64,000 bases of DNA from Cucumis sativus (taxonomy: Eukaryota; Streptophyta; Magnoliopsida; Cucurbitales; Cucurbitaceae), in contig NC_026656.2 of assembly GCF_000004075.3 (NCBI RefSeq), forward strand, positions 17,494,607 through 17,558,606, written 5' to 3'. Numbering within the stretch: the stretch's first letter is position 1; each line of letters starts with the position of its first letter. The position numbers were made by a program, and so were the translations under genes. The notes beneath the pieces were generated by a model that saw only the letters and a program-made list of their open reading frames with translations, was not told the DNA's origin and ran no database searches. Shown piece after piece: positions 36,934 to 47,722 of the stretch.

Positions 36934-39266
36934 TCACCTCGAAGGAGGAGGTGGAACATGAGATTTTGTCATTCCAACCCATGCAACGATTCCAACAGCA
37001 AGGATGACCCATCCAAATATGTCATACTTTAGATCGCTGCTCTTCTTCTTGGAACTCTGGTGTTTATGAATTGAACCACAACAAAGAAAACAACAAACAA
37101 ACTTCATTAGCAGATGGACCATATGCTTTGCCAAAAGAGGAGAAAAAGCTCCATGACTAGTAACCTTTGGGTTTGAAGCAGCAGTAGCTCCCCCGCCTGA
37201 AGACCCTGCACTCTGTTGACTGGTACCATGCTTGTGGATCTCCGAATGGAACCCCGGTGCCTGAGGCAACATAACATCAGATAATGACAATACTTTCAGT
37301 TTCTACATCCCTGTAGGAACTTATCAGTCATTAATTCAGTAAAACATGAGATAAGATATGACAACTCCTCCATCCTATATGGGATTAATATCTATGTCTC
37401 ATTCCCATTCCTCATCTCCATTCAATGTCATTTTTTTTCTGTGGAGCACCATCACCATCTAGAACCCAAAAGAGAAAAATAAAGGATTCAACAGTACCTT
37501 CCAATACTAGTCAAATTTTCATCAAACATTAACCCATATCTAACCAACCAGAGCACCCAAAATATAGTAACAAAAGCATTGACCCTAAAGTTTTTCAACC
37601 TTCTCTGCAAAGACAGTGAGCAGAAATATTTGAAGGAAACATGACAGAAAAACACTCGCTTGTATTGAACATAATTATATCCCCACTGATCTTTCGAATA
37701 ATATATATAATTATATGATGGAATCCAGAAACTAAGAGAATTCTACTTTTATTGATAATAGATTCAAACAGAATCTAGGTTACACACACTAAAGCTGTAA
37801 ATCCTCTCCTGTTATCCTATCTCTCAAGGAAGAACAGAAATCTACTCCTTCAAAGTTTCTAACTCCCTTTTCCCTCCCAACATTTTTTCTTTATTTATAC
37901 TAACCTAACTCACACGTGTCACTCTACACACGTGCCGTGCCACTACCCTTCTTCCCTCTCCTACTATATTGATATAGTATCGGAGGTCTATCATTATACC
38001 AATACACTATATTAACAGTGACAATGCTTAAGAATATTCTGAACTTCCTAGACAAATTGATTAAATTACTTTCCAGAAAGTTACGATGGCACTATGATGA
38101 TCGAAATTTTTCTTAGACTCTATCAACAATGACATGAAAATTTAGGTGGATAGAGGAAGAGGATTTTACCACATAAGCACAACCTACCCCGCTTTAATGG
38201 GTCATCCCCAATCCAATCTAAACTCTATTATGCATGTGGCTTAAAAAACCCAAAGATTAAAACCAAGTAAAACTAACAGTAAGAAATGGACCCCATAGTT
38301 ACTAATACCACACTGTCCTAGAGCACCAACTACCGAACCTACAAAGTATAGAGAAACAAAAAGGCGCTGCACTGTAGATTTTATCTCTGAAGTAAATCAC
38401 TTCCAAGAAATTCAATGCAAACTGAAAATCAAATGACAGAGTTATATTATATCCTCACCTTTGCAGCGACTTCCAGGGACTTGTGATATAGTTCATTACC
38501 AGGATCCTGAGGAAAAAAATCTCAACTATTTAGAATCAATTAATGTTTAATGAATTCAAAAGTCAGACTAATTCAATCAAATCCACATATATCACCTCAT
38601 CTAGTGCCTTCTGAAAACACTCCTGTGCTTTATCGAAATAGACTTGGGCCTCATCCCTATCGGGAGTCAGAAAAGCTTGTGAAGTGTGAGCATTTCCAAT
38701 ACACCAAAGAGCATCATGCTTCGTGGGATTAATAGTCAAAGCTTCCTCCAGCTTCTCAACAGCGTCTGCAATATCAAATTGAGTTTGTTCTCGTTCGTAT
38801 TCGTTAGTTCATCATTGAATATTACAGCCAATCCATATTCTTAAACATTTAGTAGGGCAATGAAAATACCTTTGATCATATTTTTGGAATCAGAAACACT
38901 CTGAAATTGAGATAACTCAAGCAATGCTCCTCCCCACTTGGTCAAATTCTGGAAAAAAAAAACACATAAAAGGAACGATAAGACGACAGGATACCATTTC
39001 CAACAGCTTAAGTTACCCTTCCCGGAAAACAGTAATTCAGCACATACACACAACGAAAATTGGTGATGGATATCAAGTTCAACGATAAGTAAAAGCAGAT
39101 AAAGATATAATAAAAAACACGAAACGAGATAATAGATGAGGGATGAAAGAAAGAAAGAAGGAAATACATCGGCATCAAGTGGGTTGGCGGCGTAGTTAGC
39201 TTCGGCGGTTTTTCGAGTGTGCTCGAAGAGAAGAAGACGATCAAAATCATCCTGAGAAAACTCCAT
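36934..39266 (-). CDS. TOM20: Mitochondrial import receptor subunit TOM20
   Basis: Six exons (39168-39266, 38870-38948, 38596-38765, 38459-38506, 37165-37260, 36934-37056) give 204 residues, the usual length of plant TOM20. Plant TOM20 sits in the outer mitochondrial membrane and binds matrix-targeting presequences. It is C-terminally anchored, unlike fungal and animal TOM20. Seen here: an N-terminal helix region ([19 protein letters not shown]), TPR-like repeats ([40 protein letters not shown]), a flexible Gly/Ser linker ([16 protein letters not shown]), a basic patch KKKSSDLK, and a single membrane segment [18 protein letters not shown] followed by a short Pro-rich tail. Intron 4, the longest at 1.2 kb, carries a solo LTR. 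The gene is divergent from the CoA carrier gene. Confidence 0.96.
37716..37993 (-). mobile_element. Solo LTR (Copia-like or TRIM) in TOM20 intron 4
   Basis: Read on the minus strand, the 278-bp element begins TGATAGACCTCC and ends GGATTCCATCA (TG...CA). It is flanked on both sides by the 5-bp direct repeat TATAA (37994-37998 and 37711-37715). Inside are a TATA box (AGTATAAATAAAG, around 37890-37902) and an AATAAAAG signal close to the 3' end, the order expected for an LTR. No internal retroelement genes are present, so it is a solo LTR left by recombination or a TRIM relic. The intact target duplication suggests it is not very old. Confidence 0.8.
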
Positions 39267-39373
39267 GGTTGAGGACTGGATTCCGACGACAAGCTAGGAA
39301 GTAAGATTTGAGCTCCGAGCAGAGAAACAGAGCTTCTCAATGGCGATTTCGGAACGAATGACTACACAACCGG

Positions 39374-39430
39374 TAGGGTTCCGAGTCATAGAGATTTTGT
39401 TTTGGGCCAAATTTCGTCTGAAGAGGCCCA
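39374..39430. promoter_or_regulatory. TOM20 promoter: telo-box-like and paired site II motifs
   Basis: TAGGGTT (39374-39380; AACCCTA on the minus strand) and two inverted TGGGCC motifs (39403-39408 and 39425-39430) lie 108-165 bp upstream of the TOM20 ATG. Site II (TGGGCY) elements bound by TCP factors, often near telo-boxes, are known in nuclear genes for mitochondrial proteins. The match is by motif only. Confidence 0.55.
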
Positions 39431-39781
39431 TTTCGATAATTGTGGTTGAAAAAATATCTTTTATTCCCTCTTTATATAATTCTTAAGCTTAAGTCATAAA
39501 ATTGCTTGGTAAACATCAAATTTAAACTATATATTTAATTTCATTATCATATTTCCATGATAAAAGTAAATCGAGGGTGCAGATAGATATGGGATGGTTA
39601 AAAATATATTTAAAATTGATTTTATTGTCTGTTAAAACAAATTCTTGCTAAATATTTTTAAACTTTTGGTAAAACGCAATCTAATTTACTTTGAATTCCA
39701 CTGACGAATGTAAAGTTGGCCACGTAGTCATGATTAAGAAAAGAAGGGAAAAACAGGTCCGTTTGATTCGGTCAACAGTGA

Positions 39782-39800
39782 ACGTGGCAGACACGTGGAC
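39782..39800 (+). promoter_or_regulatory. ABRE-like ACGT pair upstream of the CoA carrier
   Basis: ACGTGGC (39783-39789) and ACACGTGGAC (39791-39800) sit about 250 bp before the predicted leader splice donor. Closely spaced ACGT elements are typical of ABA- or stress-responsive promoters. Confidence 0.4.
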
Positions 39801-40051
39801 AACCGAAGTTGGGGGCCCAGGGAAGGTCTGACTATAGCCGATTCTCCAACGCATCACGTTTCCGAGAAGAAATAGGGAAAAACAAATTTTTAAATCCCAT
39901 TAAGAAACGCATCGAAAGAACAAACCAATCCAGATTCAAGAGAGAGGAAGATCCAGAGAGAGGCGACGGAGTAGACGGGGGATTCGGCGTAGCCGCTAGG
40001 AAAGATTTCCTTTCCCCTTGCGGTGAAGAAGAACGGTTTCTGATTATATAT

Positions 40052-40635
40052 ATGGTAGTTTTACTAAGATTTTCACAAGGAACTGCGATTTGTACTGCCC
40101 CTTCTCCCGTCACCATTCAGTCAAATCACGAGTGAGTTCTTCCCGTTTTCTTGTTGTTTGTTTTTTCATCCTTTGTGCTTGATTGGATTTTCTCTTTTCG
40201 ATGTATTTCATTGTTTTGATTGGTTCTTCCTGGGGGGTTTTGGGTAGTTTGTAATTTCAATTCGCAAAATTTTTCTGCAAATGGGTTTTTGTTTTTATCG
40301 AAATATCTTAATTAGGGGTTCAAAAGGTTTTGATTGGGTGGGATTTGTATTGGGTTGCGGGAGTTTTTCGTGTTGCTTTTCTTTCCTGTACGAGTTTGTT
40401 GTGATGAATAATTCTTTACGATTATGGTGATCGATTTCTGATGGGGGATTTGTATCTCTTTGATAGATTGATGGGGGCTTTGTTATAATTGAAGCGGTTT
40501 GGAATATATTTGGTCTGCAGGCTCAGCTTCATTGTTCCTGTGGATGTATCTTGTCGTCTTTCAAGAAGAAGATTGGCTTGTGAATTTGCCCGAATCCTTA
40601 CTGGGTATTCTCAGGCCGCCTTGTCCATCTATTGA
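40052..40635 (+). other. Predicted spliced upstream ORF (64 codons) in the CoA-carrier leader
   Basis: ATG at 40052 opens 26 codons (MVVLLRFSQGTAICTAPS...) plus two bases to the donor CACGA|GTGAGT (40131). Joined to the acceptor TCTGCAG|GCTC (exon start 40521), the frame stays open for 37 more codons (…VSCRLSRRRLACEFARIL…) to TGA at 40633-40635, 149 nt before the carrier ATG. Without splicing it stops just after the donor. Whether it is translated is unknown. Confidence 0.4.
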
Positions 40636-40784
40636 GAGAAAGGCTTTCTCACATTGTGTTCAAAGAGATAGATGGGATAAAGAGTTCTTTAAACTGCAGA
40701 GCGGATAATATCAATTTGTTGCTGTGAGATCGCTTTTTAAGTTGTTTTGGTTTTGAGCAGTTGTAAGATTTTGGCTTGTCCAAA

Positions 40785-43189
40785 ATGAATCCCTCTCAAG
40801 GGTCTACTTTGTCCGCAAATGTTGCGGGGTTCGTTGATGGTTCGTCTGCAAAAAGAGAAGTCTCGTACATCGATAGTCTACCCATTTACGTTAAAGAGCT
40901 GATAGCTGGTGGTGCTGCTGGTGCCTTTGCCAAGACTGCTGTTGCACCCTTAGAACGGATTAAGATACTCTTGCAGGTGATTTTCCTGTTGGTTACTTTA
41001 GACACTTTATTTAATTATACTGCTAATTTTCTTTTATATGCATGCTCCTTAGAATTCAAAGACACAGTTATAGAACCTATTTTCTTTCATCTGTATGGAT
41101 GAAAATCTTGCAAGACTCTGGGATGGGTATGAAGAATGAGGAACCAATTCTTGAACTACGCCTATTGACCACTTTTTTCAACCTCTAGAGGGCTTTGCAT
41201 ATCTCAAGGTCATTTCAGACAAAAAGGGTTTTAAGTTATTAAGTTTTCAACTTGAAGCTAAAATCGAATCTTTGTAGGCTCATAATCGGGCCATACTTGG
41301 GTAGTGATGAATTTGTTTTTCCAAGAAGTACAGTTCGTTTTTTTAAGTTATTGTTCGCACTTTGACATAAGTGAGCCTATGATCCAATACCAAATGGTTT
41401 TAGGATACCAACCCCAGTGTTTAGGTTATGTGGCTAACATGAAAATGATCAAGTCTTGATAGGTTTTTTAAATTTGATCAGTAGACAACATGTTCGAGTT
41501 TCAACCTAGATAAAATATTTTTGGCTTTCTGTTCTGACCTCTGTGTTGTGAACATTGACAGACTAGAACTGAAGGATTTCATTCTCTTGGTGTCTTTCAA
41601 TCTTTGAAGAAGGTGCTGAAGCATGAGGGTGTTCGTGGATTCTATAAGTAAGTTCAGAAGTTTGTCCAGTTTCGCCTTTACTTTGTTTAAACCTATTTCC
41701 TTTGAAAATAAGTTATCTACTTTTTATGCTTTAGGGGAAATGGAGCTAGCGTTGTTCGGATTATTCCTTATGCAGCTCTTCATTTCATGACGTATGAGCA
41801 GTATAGATGTTGGATCTTGAATAACTACCCAGGCTTAGGTGTTGGGCCTCATATTGATCTTTTAGCTGGTTCAGTAGCTGGAGGAACAGCTGTTTTATGT
41901 ACATATCCCTTGGACCTGGCACGAACAAAACTGGCTTACCAGGTATATGATGTTTTCAGTGTCCTTTTTATGAAAAATAAATACCCTCCCCCTTTTTGTG
42001 TCCCCATTTGTAGTAATCTTTCAGTTCATGCATATTACCTCTTACACATACATTCAAGGTATAATCAGTTTCTTGTTCAACAGATTTATTCTGTCAAGCA
42101 CTCTGAAGTAGACTGGTTGTATCTTTTTTTGGATCTTTTTTATACATCTAACTGTTTGTCTTTTTGTGATACAGACTACTGACACAAGAATGAGGAACTC
42201 TGGTTTAAGAAGTTATCACTCTCAACCTGCCTACAATGGCATCAAGGACGTTCTAGTGCGTGTTTATAGCGCTGGTGGAGCACGTGGCCTCTATCGTGGT
42301 GTAGGTGTGTCTCCGATGTCACCACTTCAGTTTATGCTATAACTTGATTTTTTTTTTCTTTTTGAAAATTGAGCTTACCATGTATCCAACAGGTCCAACA
42401 CTAACTGGAATCCTTCCTTATGCTGGCTTGAAGTTTTACGTTTACGAGAAACTGAAAAGTCATGTTCCTGAGGAGCATCAGAGTTCCATTGTGATGCGAC
42501 TATCTTGTGGAGCTCTAGCTGGATTATTGGGGCAAACGTTCACGTATCCCTTGGACGTCGTTAGAAGACAAATGCAGGTACTATTCTTGATCATTTTCAA
42601 ACAGCTTTGTTTTAAGAGTTTTTATCTTCATGTCAATTTCTTTGGAAACTGAACTGAACAAATCCAATTTGGTGTGCCATAAAAGGTTGGAGATATGCCA
42701 TCTTCACTTAACGGTCAAGTCAGATTTAGGAATTCGATAGAAGGTCTTAAGATGATCGTCCGTAACCAAGGATGGAGACAATTGTTCGCTGGATTGAGCA
42801 TTAACTATATTAAGGTAACAGTTAAGATTGAAACATCAAAATCTAAATTTTAATAGTATTAAGATTGAAACATCAAAATCTAGATTTTAATAGTATTAAG
42901 ATTGAAACATCAAAATCTAAATTTTAATAGTATTAAGATTGAAACATCAAAATCTAAATTTTAATAGTATTAAGATTGAAACATCAAAATCTAAATTTTA
43001 ATAGCAGATAAGAACAGTGTAACTTTTATCTATGGATGTAACTGCTAACTGTACGTATAATTCTTCCATTTTATGGATTGGCAGATTGTTCCTTCTGTGG
43101 CCATTGGGTTTGCAGCATATGATAGCATGAAGATATGGCTCCGAATCCCGCCTCGGCAGAAGACGCAGTCCATTTCTTCTGCTTCATAA
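40785..43189 (+). CDS. CoAc1: Mitochondrial carrier family protein, coenzyme A transporter type
   Basis: Seven exons (40785-40976, 41562-41647, 41735-41942, 42175-42304, 42393-42577, 42686-42814, 43085-43189) give 344 residues. All three carrier signatures are present: [14 protein letters not shown] and PLDVVRRQ, each after a [15 protein letters not shown]-, [14 protein letters not shown]- or [13 protein letters not shown]-type helix. The sequence closely resembles plant mitochondrial CoA carriers (At1g14560 and relatives). They are six-helix inner-membrane proteins that supply CoA to the matrix for pyruvate dehydrogenase and the citrate cycle. Start: the first in-frame ATG at 40785. Two 5' UTR exons (ending 40131; starting 40521) are predicted. 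Intron 6 contains a five-copy 37-bp minisatellite. The gene diverges from TOM20 with about 0.7 kb between the TOM20 ATG and the likely leader. Confidence 0.94.
42822..43004 (+). repeat. 37-bp minisatellite in intron 6 of the CoA carrier
   Basis: Five nearly identical copies of a unit starting TTAAGATTGAAACATCAAAA, at exact 37-bp steps. Only one or two substitutions are seen in the array (for example CTAGATT in copy 2), so it is recent. It starts 8 bp after the 5' splice site. Confidence 0.95.
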
Positions 43190-44415
43190 AACAAAGCTCT
43201 CTAATGTTGAGCCCTCTTTAGATTTCCCTTGTAACTGGTCTACTGTTGCGTACGGTTGTGACTTTCACATGTTCTTGAATCTATAACGGGATTTAGTCTT
43301 AATTCTGTGTGGGCATTCTGTGCTTAGATTTTGTTTTCTCTTGCAATTGGGAAGCTCTGAATTTTGGATATTCGTTTCTAAAATTTTTGCTTTTGAATTT
43401 TTAATATCGATTTGATTTTCTTGAGTGAGTGGCTTTTATTACATCAAGTCTCTTGATAGATTTAAGAATAAAAATAAATTTAGCTTAATCAGCAAGCATG
43501 AATGTATTTCTGGTTACTTCTTACGATTAATTACTACTTTTTTGTCATCCATGATTTTGAAACTTCAAATTCATAACACATTTTAATTCTAAATAAATCT
43601 AGTTGATTGTTTCTAAAGATTTCTTAAGATTTGAAAGCAAAATTATTTATTTAACTTTATCATATTATTATTTTCAATTAAAACAACAAATGGTTACATG
43701 TCTATATTTATAAATTCTTATTCTTAACTTTCTTTTCTACTTTGATATCATAAGATTCTTTTATTAAATATATTCATTTCAATTTTTTGTTTCATTAATT
43801 TTTAAAATCATTTCTCAAATTCCAAGATTTAAAATCAATCTTGACACATTCTTAAACGAATAATTATACACGAGGTGTCCGAATGGATTTGAAGACTTTT
43901 TCAAAAACTATAAACAGCTTCAACAATGGCAGCCTATATATTTATATGTAGAAATTGGTTTTATGATGGTTCAACTGCCTTCTGAAAGAGGTTGGTAGAA
44001 AAGATATTTAACTTCAATAATGCTTGACAGTACAACAAGATGGAACCATGCAAATTCATCGCTCGGCTGCCATGGCTGGCTTTTCTTGTCGGATATTATT
44101 AAATATCCAGTGTTTCATTTCATCAATTAACAAATCAACTACTTGCTATTATTTACCTTTTTCTAAGGCAATATCGTGTAGATTAACATATTAGATTAAT
44201 GCATCACTTTCTGTCTTCGACTGCGATTCTCCAGTTTGAAAACGACTGTTGCCCCACAAAACGAAAAACAGCATTAAAAAATACACCCTCAACTTTTGCA
44301 TTAAATACATCCAAATTTCCCTTGAAAAGCACGGTTCATCTTCCATTGGATCATGAACAGAAAGTCCTTGGAGTTCATTTCGGGTTTGGAACTCATTTCC
44401 TCATCTGGGTTTGAA
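43190..44415. other. Intergenic between the CoA carrier and IQM genes
   Basis: The first 250 bp are the likely CoA-carrier 3' UTR. The rest is AT-rich with no gene seen. The last 200 bp before 44416 probably hold the IQM promoter and leader. Confidence 0.55.
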
Positions 44416-44469
44416 ATGGTCAAAACGTTTCGGTTTCTTTTTCCTTTTCTCTTGTCAATGAATGCATAG
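44416..44469 (+). other. Upstream ORF overlapping the first IQM ATG
   Basis: ATG at 44416 opens [17 protein letters not shown] and stops at TAG 44467-44469. It overlaps the in-frame IQM ATG at 44462 in another frame and ends 37 nt before the ATG at 44507. Whether it is in the mRNA is unknown. Confidence 0.35.
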
Positions 44470-44506
44470 AAACATTCCTTTGTCTTCAGATTTGCAGAGC
44501 AGAGAG

Positions 44507-46579
44507 ATGAATGTTCAAAAGTCTTGCTTGAAAGAGGAAGAAGGAAGGGGTGATAGAGTCGGAGAAAAAGACCTACCGAAATTAAACAGGTTGCAACTAA
44601 AACAAGTCTCTGATTCTTTTCACCATGTAGTCGTTGACCACAAAAGTTTCTCCTCAGAGAGAAAAATTCGACAACCCGAAAATAGGAAAAAACCAAGTAT
44701 TTCACTTCCCAAGCCGGTTGCTATTTCTTCTAATAATCCAGTCAGTGAATTGGATTCGGCAGCAACTAAGCTACAAAAGGTCTACAAAAGCTATAGAACA
44801 AGAAGGAATCTGGCAGATTGCGCTGTTGTGGTTGAGGAGTTATGGTTTGTGAAAGAATTCTCTCTTTTTTTCAATTTTTTTGGTTTAAGTAAGTTGAATG
44901 CTTTGTTTCTCACTCTTCTCGATGAATTTTGAAGGTGGAAAGCTTTAGACTTTGCCGCTCTCAAGGTAAGCTCGGTGTCATTCTTCGACGATGAAAAGAC
45001 AGAAACCGCTACCTCCCGTTGGTCCCGGGCTAGGACGAGAGCTGCAAAGGTAAATTCTTGGTATTAGTATGCTTCATTAGTTGTGGTTTAGAACAATAAT
45101 GATGTTCTCTAACTTGTTCAGCTTGGGAAAGGTTTATCAAAGGATGAGAATGCTCAAAAATTAGCTCTTCAACACTGGCTTGAAGCAGTAAGTTCATATA
45201 GTTCAAACTTTTAGAGGTTAGAGAAGAGGATGTTGACCGTTTTATTGAACTTCTTTTGGCCAGATTGATCCCCGCCACCGCTATGGACATAACTTGCATT
45301 TTTACTATGATGTTTGGTTTGATAGCAAGAGCACACAACCTTTCTTCTACTGGTAATTTCCCCAATCACATTGCTGGTATCATTACACCGAAAGCTTTCA
45401 TTCTTATCCTTCAAGCTTCCTTTTAAAAGGTTGGATATTGGTGATGGGAAGAGGGTTAATCTTGAGAAGTGCCGTAGATCAGTTCTGTATAAGCAATGCA
45501 TCAAGTACCTTGGACCGGTAAGTCGCCTGATTAGATTGTAGTTTCTACTCCATTACGAGCAGTAAGCAATTGTTTCTATTCATTTCTGTTGCAGAAAGAA
45601 AGGGAGGAGTACCTGGTGATTGTGGAGAATGGGAGGCTTGTTTACAAGCAAAGCAGAATACCCATCACCACAGTTGAAGATTCCAAGTGGATTTTTGTAC
45701 TCAGCACGTCAAGAGATCTGTATGTGGGACAGAAGAAGAAAGGTCGCTTTCAACACTCCAGCTTCCTGTCTGGAGGAGCTATAACGGCTGCAGGAAGATT
45801 AGTTGCCATTGATGGAATTCTCAAGGTGCATAATTGAATGCTTGAGCATATGAGTGTTTTGTAGGATAATCATTCTGTAGAGCGTGTAATTCATAGAGGA
45901 TGATGTTTTCATTTGAATTTTCTTTAGGCTATATGGCCATACAGTGGTCATTACCTCCCAACAGAGAACAATTTTAAGGAGTTCATTAGTTTCCTTGAAG
46001 AACATACAGTGGACTTGACCAACGTTAAGGTAAGAAATTAGATATATAACTACATGGATGTAGTTTTCTATATCAGCTTCTTTTCAGATTGCACAACTTG
46101 TTTTCTTGAATTTTCTCAATGGGGATTCCTGCGTTATTATACAGAGATGTTCGGTAGATGATGACAACTACTCACTTAACAACACGAGCGAGGAAACAAC
46201 GGAAACAACTTCAGAAGACATGGTTGCAGATGATGTTGATTTGGCAGTACCCGTCAAGTTGGTCACAACTAATGAGCGGCAAGAGGATCAGGGTAGCAGC
46301 AGAGAGGCACCGTTGATAGACATACCAAAGCGCTTGCTGTGCAGATGGAGCAGTGGAGTTGGCCCTAGAATAGGGTGTGTGAAGGAGTATCCAGCAGAGT
46401 TGCAAGCACGAGCACTGGAGCAAGTGAACTTGTCACCAAGACCGTCACCAGGTTTCTTCGGAGGCTCGCTTCCAATACCTTCACCACGGCCGAGCCCAAA
46501 AATCAGGATGTCTCCTAGGCTCTCATATATGGGGATCCCCAGCCCCAGGGTGCCTGTGTGTCTGACAGCGCCCATCTAA
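44507..46579 (+). CDS. IQ-motif calmodulin-binding protein of the IQM family
   Basis: Eight exons (44507-44844, 44935-45049, 45122-45187, 45264-45352, 45430-45517, 45595-45825, 45928-46029, 46145-46579) give 487 residues. A calmodulin-binding IQ-like motif lies at about 85-105 ([20 protein letters not shown]). The strongly conserved IQM core follows: [90 protein letters not shown] and [13 protein letters not shown]. The C-terminal exon is acidic, then ends in a repeated SPRPSP-type segment. IQM proteins bind calmodulin without calcium and take part in stress, stomatal and catalase-linked responses. An in-frame ATG at 44462 would add 15 residues, but an out-of-frame upstream ORF (44416-44469) overlaps it, so I prefer 44507. 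Convergent with HSFA2. Confidence 0.92.
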
Positions 46580-47722
46580 AGCTTCTGCCTCTTGTGCCCC
46601 TAACAAAACCTCTGATTTGTCGCATTTTCATGTACATGGAACTCATCCTTCTTTCTGCCTGGAATGATTCGAGTAGTACATATCTTGTTTCACTGGATCA
46701 TTGACTTCCCTGGAATAAAGAACCAATATTTTATTTACCAATCCCCTAAATGCGAGGGAAAAGGAAAACAATTCTATAGTTCAGGGGCCCATGTTATTTT
46801 GGCTGCGTGTTCAATCCCAGCAAAGCAATAAATGCAAGAGATCTCAAATGTGTGCCTCCGGAGCCCTTCCATACAAAATAACTTGTGAGATGCTTTTTCA
46901 TGCCATGGAAAATTGCAAACAAACCATGAACTTGAAAAACCCCATCCACTGACATTGACCAAAACCTCTCGCCCTGTAAGGAGCATTCTAAAGTGAGAAA
47001 GAGAGAGCAGCTACCTCTAGGTATATTAATTTCCTTTCTCTTGAGAAAACAACCGTGCGGATTTTATCTTCTTCTGCCACCAAAGGATATCCATCAACCA
47101 ACAGTACAGAAAATCATAAAAGAATTCTACTCAGTTAATGAAGCCTGAATTTCTAAACTTGTGTTTGTTCCATTTTACATAGCTGAGCTTAACATCATTA
47201 AGCTCAAACAAGAACTATCAACCAAGGACCAATAGCCTTTCAAGATCTAATACAATTTTATCAGGAATCTATTCCCTGAGTTATGATATAGCTGCGTTTT
47301 GTTATCCTCCACAAAAAGTAGTGAGCATCAAACATACTTTAAGGGAAAAGATTTGGCAGACTCGTACATTTCAAATGAATAACAGTTATTGGGTTCCAAT
47401 TAATGAATGGAATAATTAGTCTTACGTTAATGGTAAAGAAATAAGAATATGACTGAATCTTCTCGCAGGTTTCCTTTCTCTGAACATGCCTGCAAATAAA
47501 ACCATGGATGAACAAAAAAAAAAACCACAAACCAATTGAACACAACCAAGAATATTAAGTACATAATATTGAAAAAGCCAATGAGTTTCAAAGGATATAA
47601 GGAAACAGGAACAATCTGTGGCTCCCCTGCAACATCCACGGTTCCTTCCTACACGAGCCAGCTGAAACCTATTCCACACGAAGAGAAGCAAAATGGCAAA
47701 CATATTAACTACACTGTTATAT
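46580..47722. other. Intergenic between convergent IQM and HSFA2 genes
   Basis: It probably holds both 3' UTRs. The ORFs here (for example the minus-strand ones at 47339-47757) are low-complexity and continue past the HSFA2 stop; I do not support them as genes. Confidence 0.55.

Noticed and set aside
40499-40708. 69-codon plus ORF in the CoA-carrier leader as a separate gene
   Set aside because: It begins in the predicted intron and crosses the likely acceptor at 40520. The spliced uORF in another frame explains the leader better.
46211-46575. Minus-strand ORFs over the last IQM exon
   Set aside because: They are antisense shadows of the SPRPSP-rich C-terminus.
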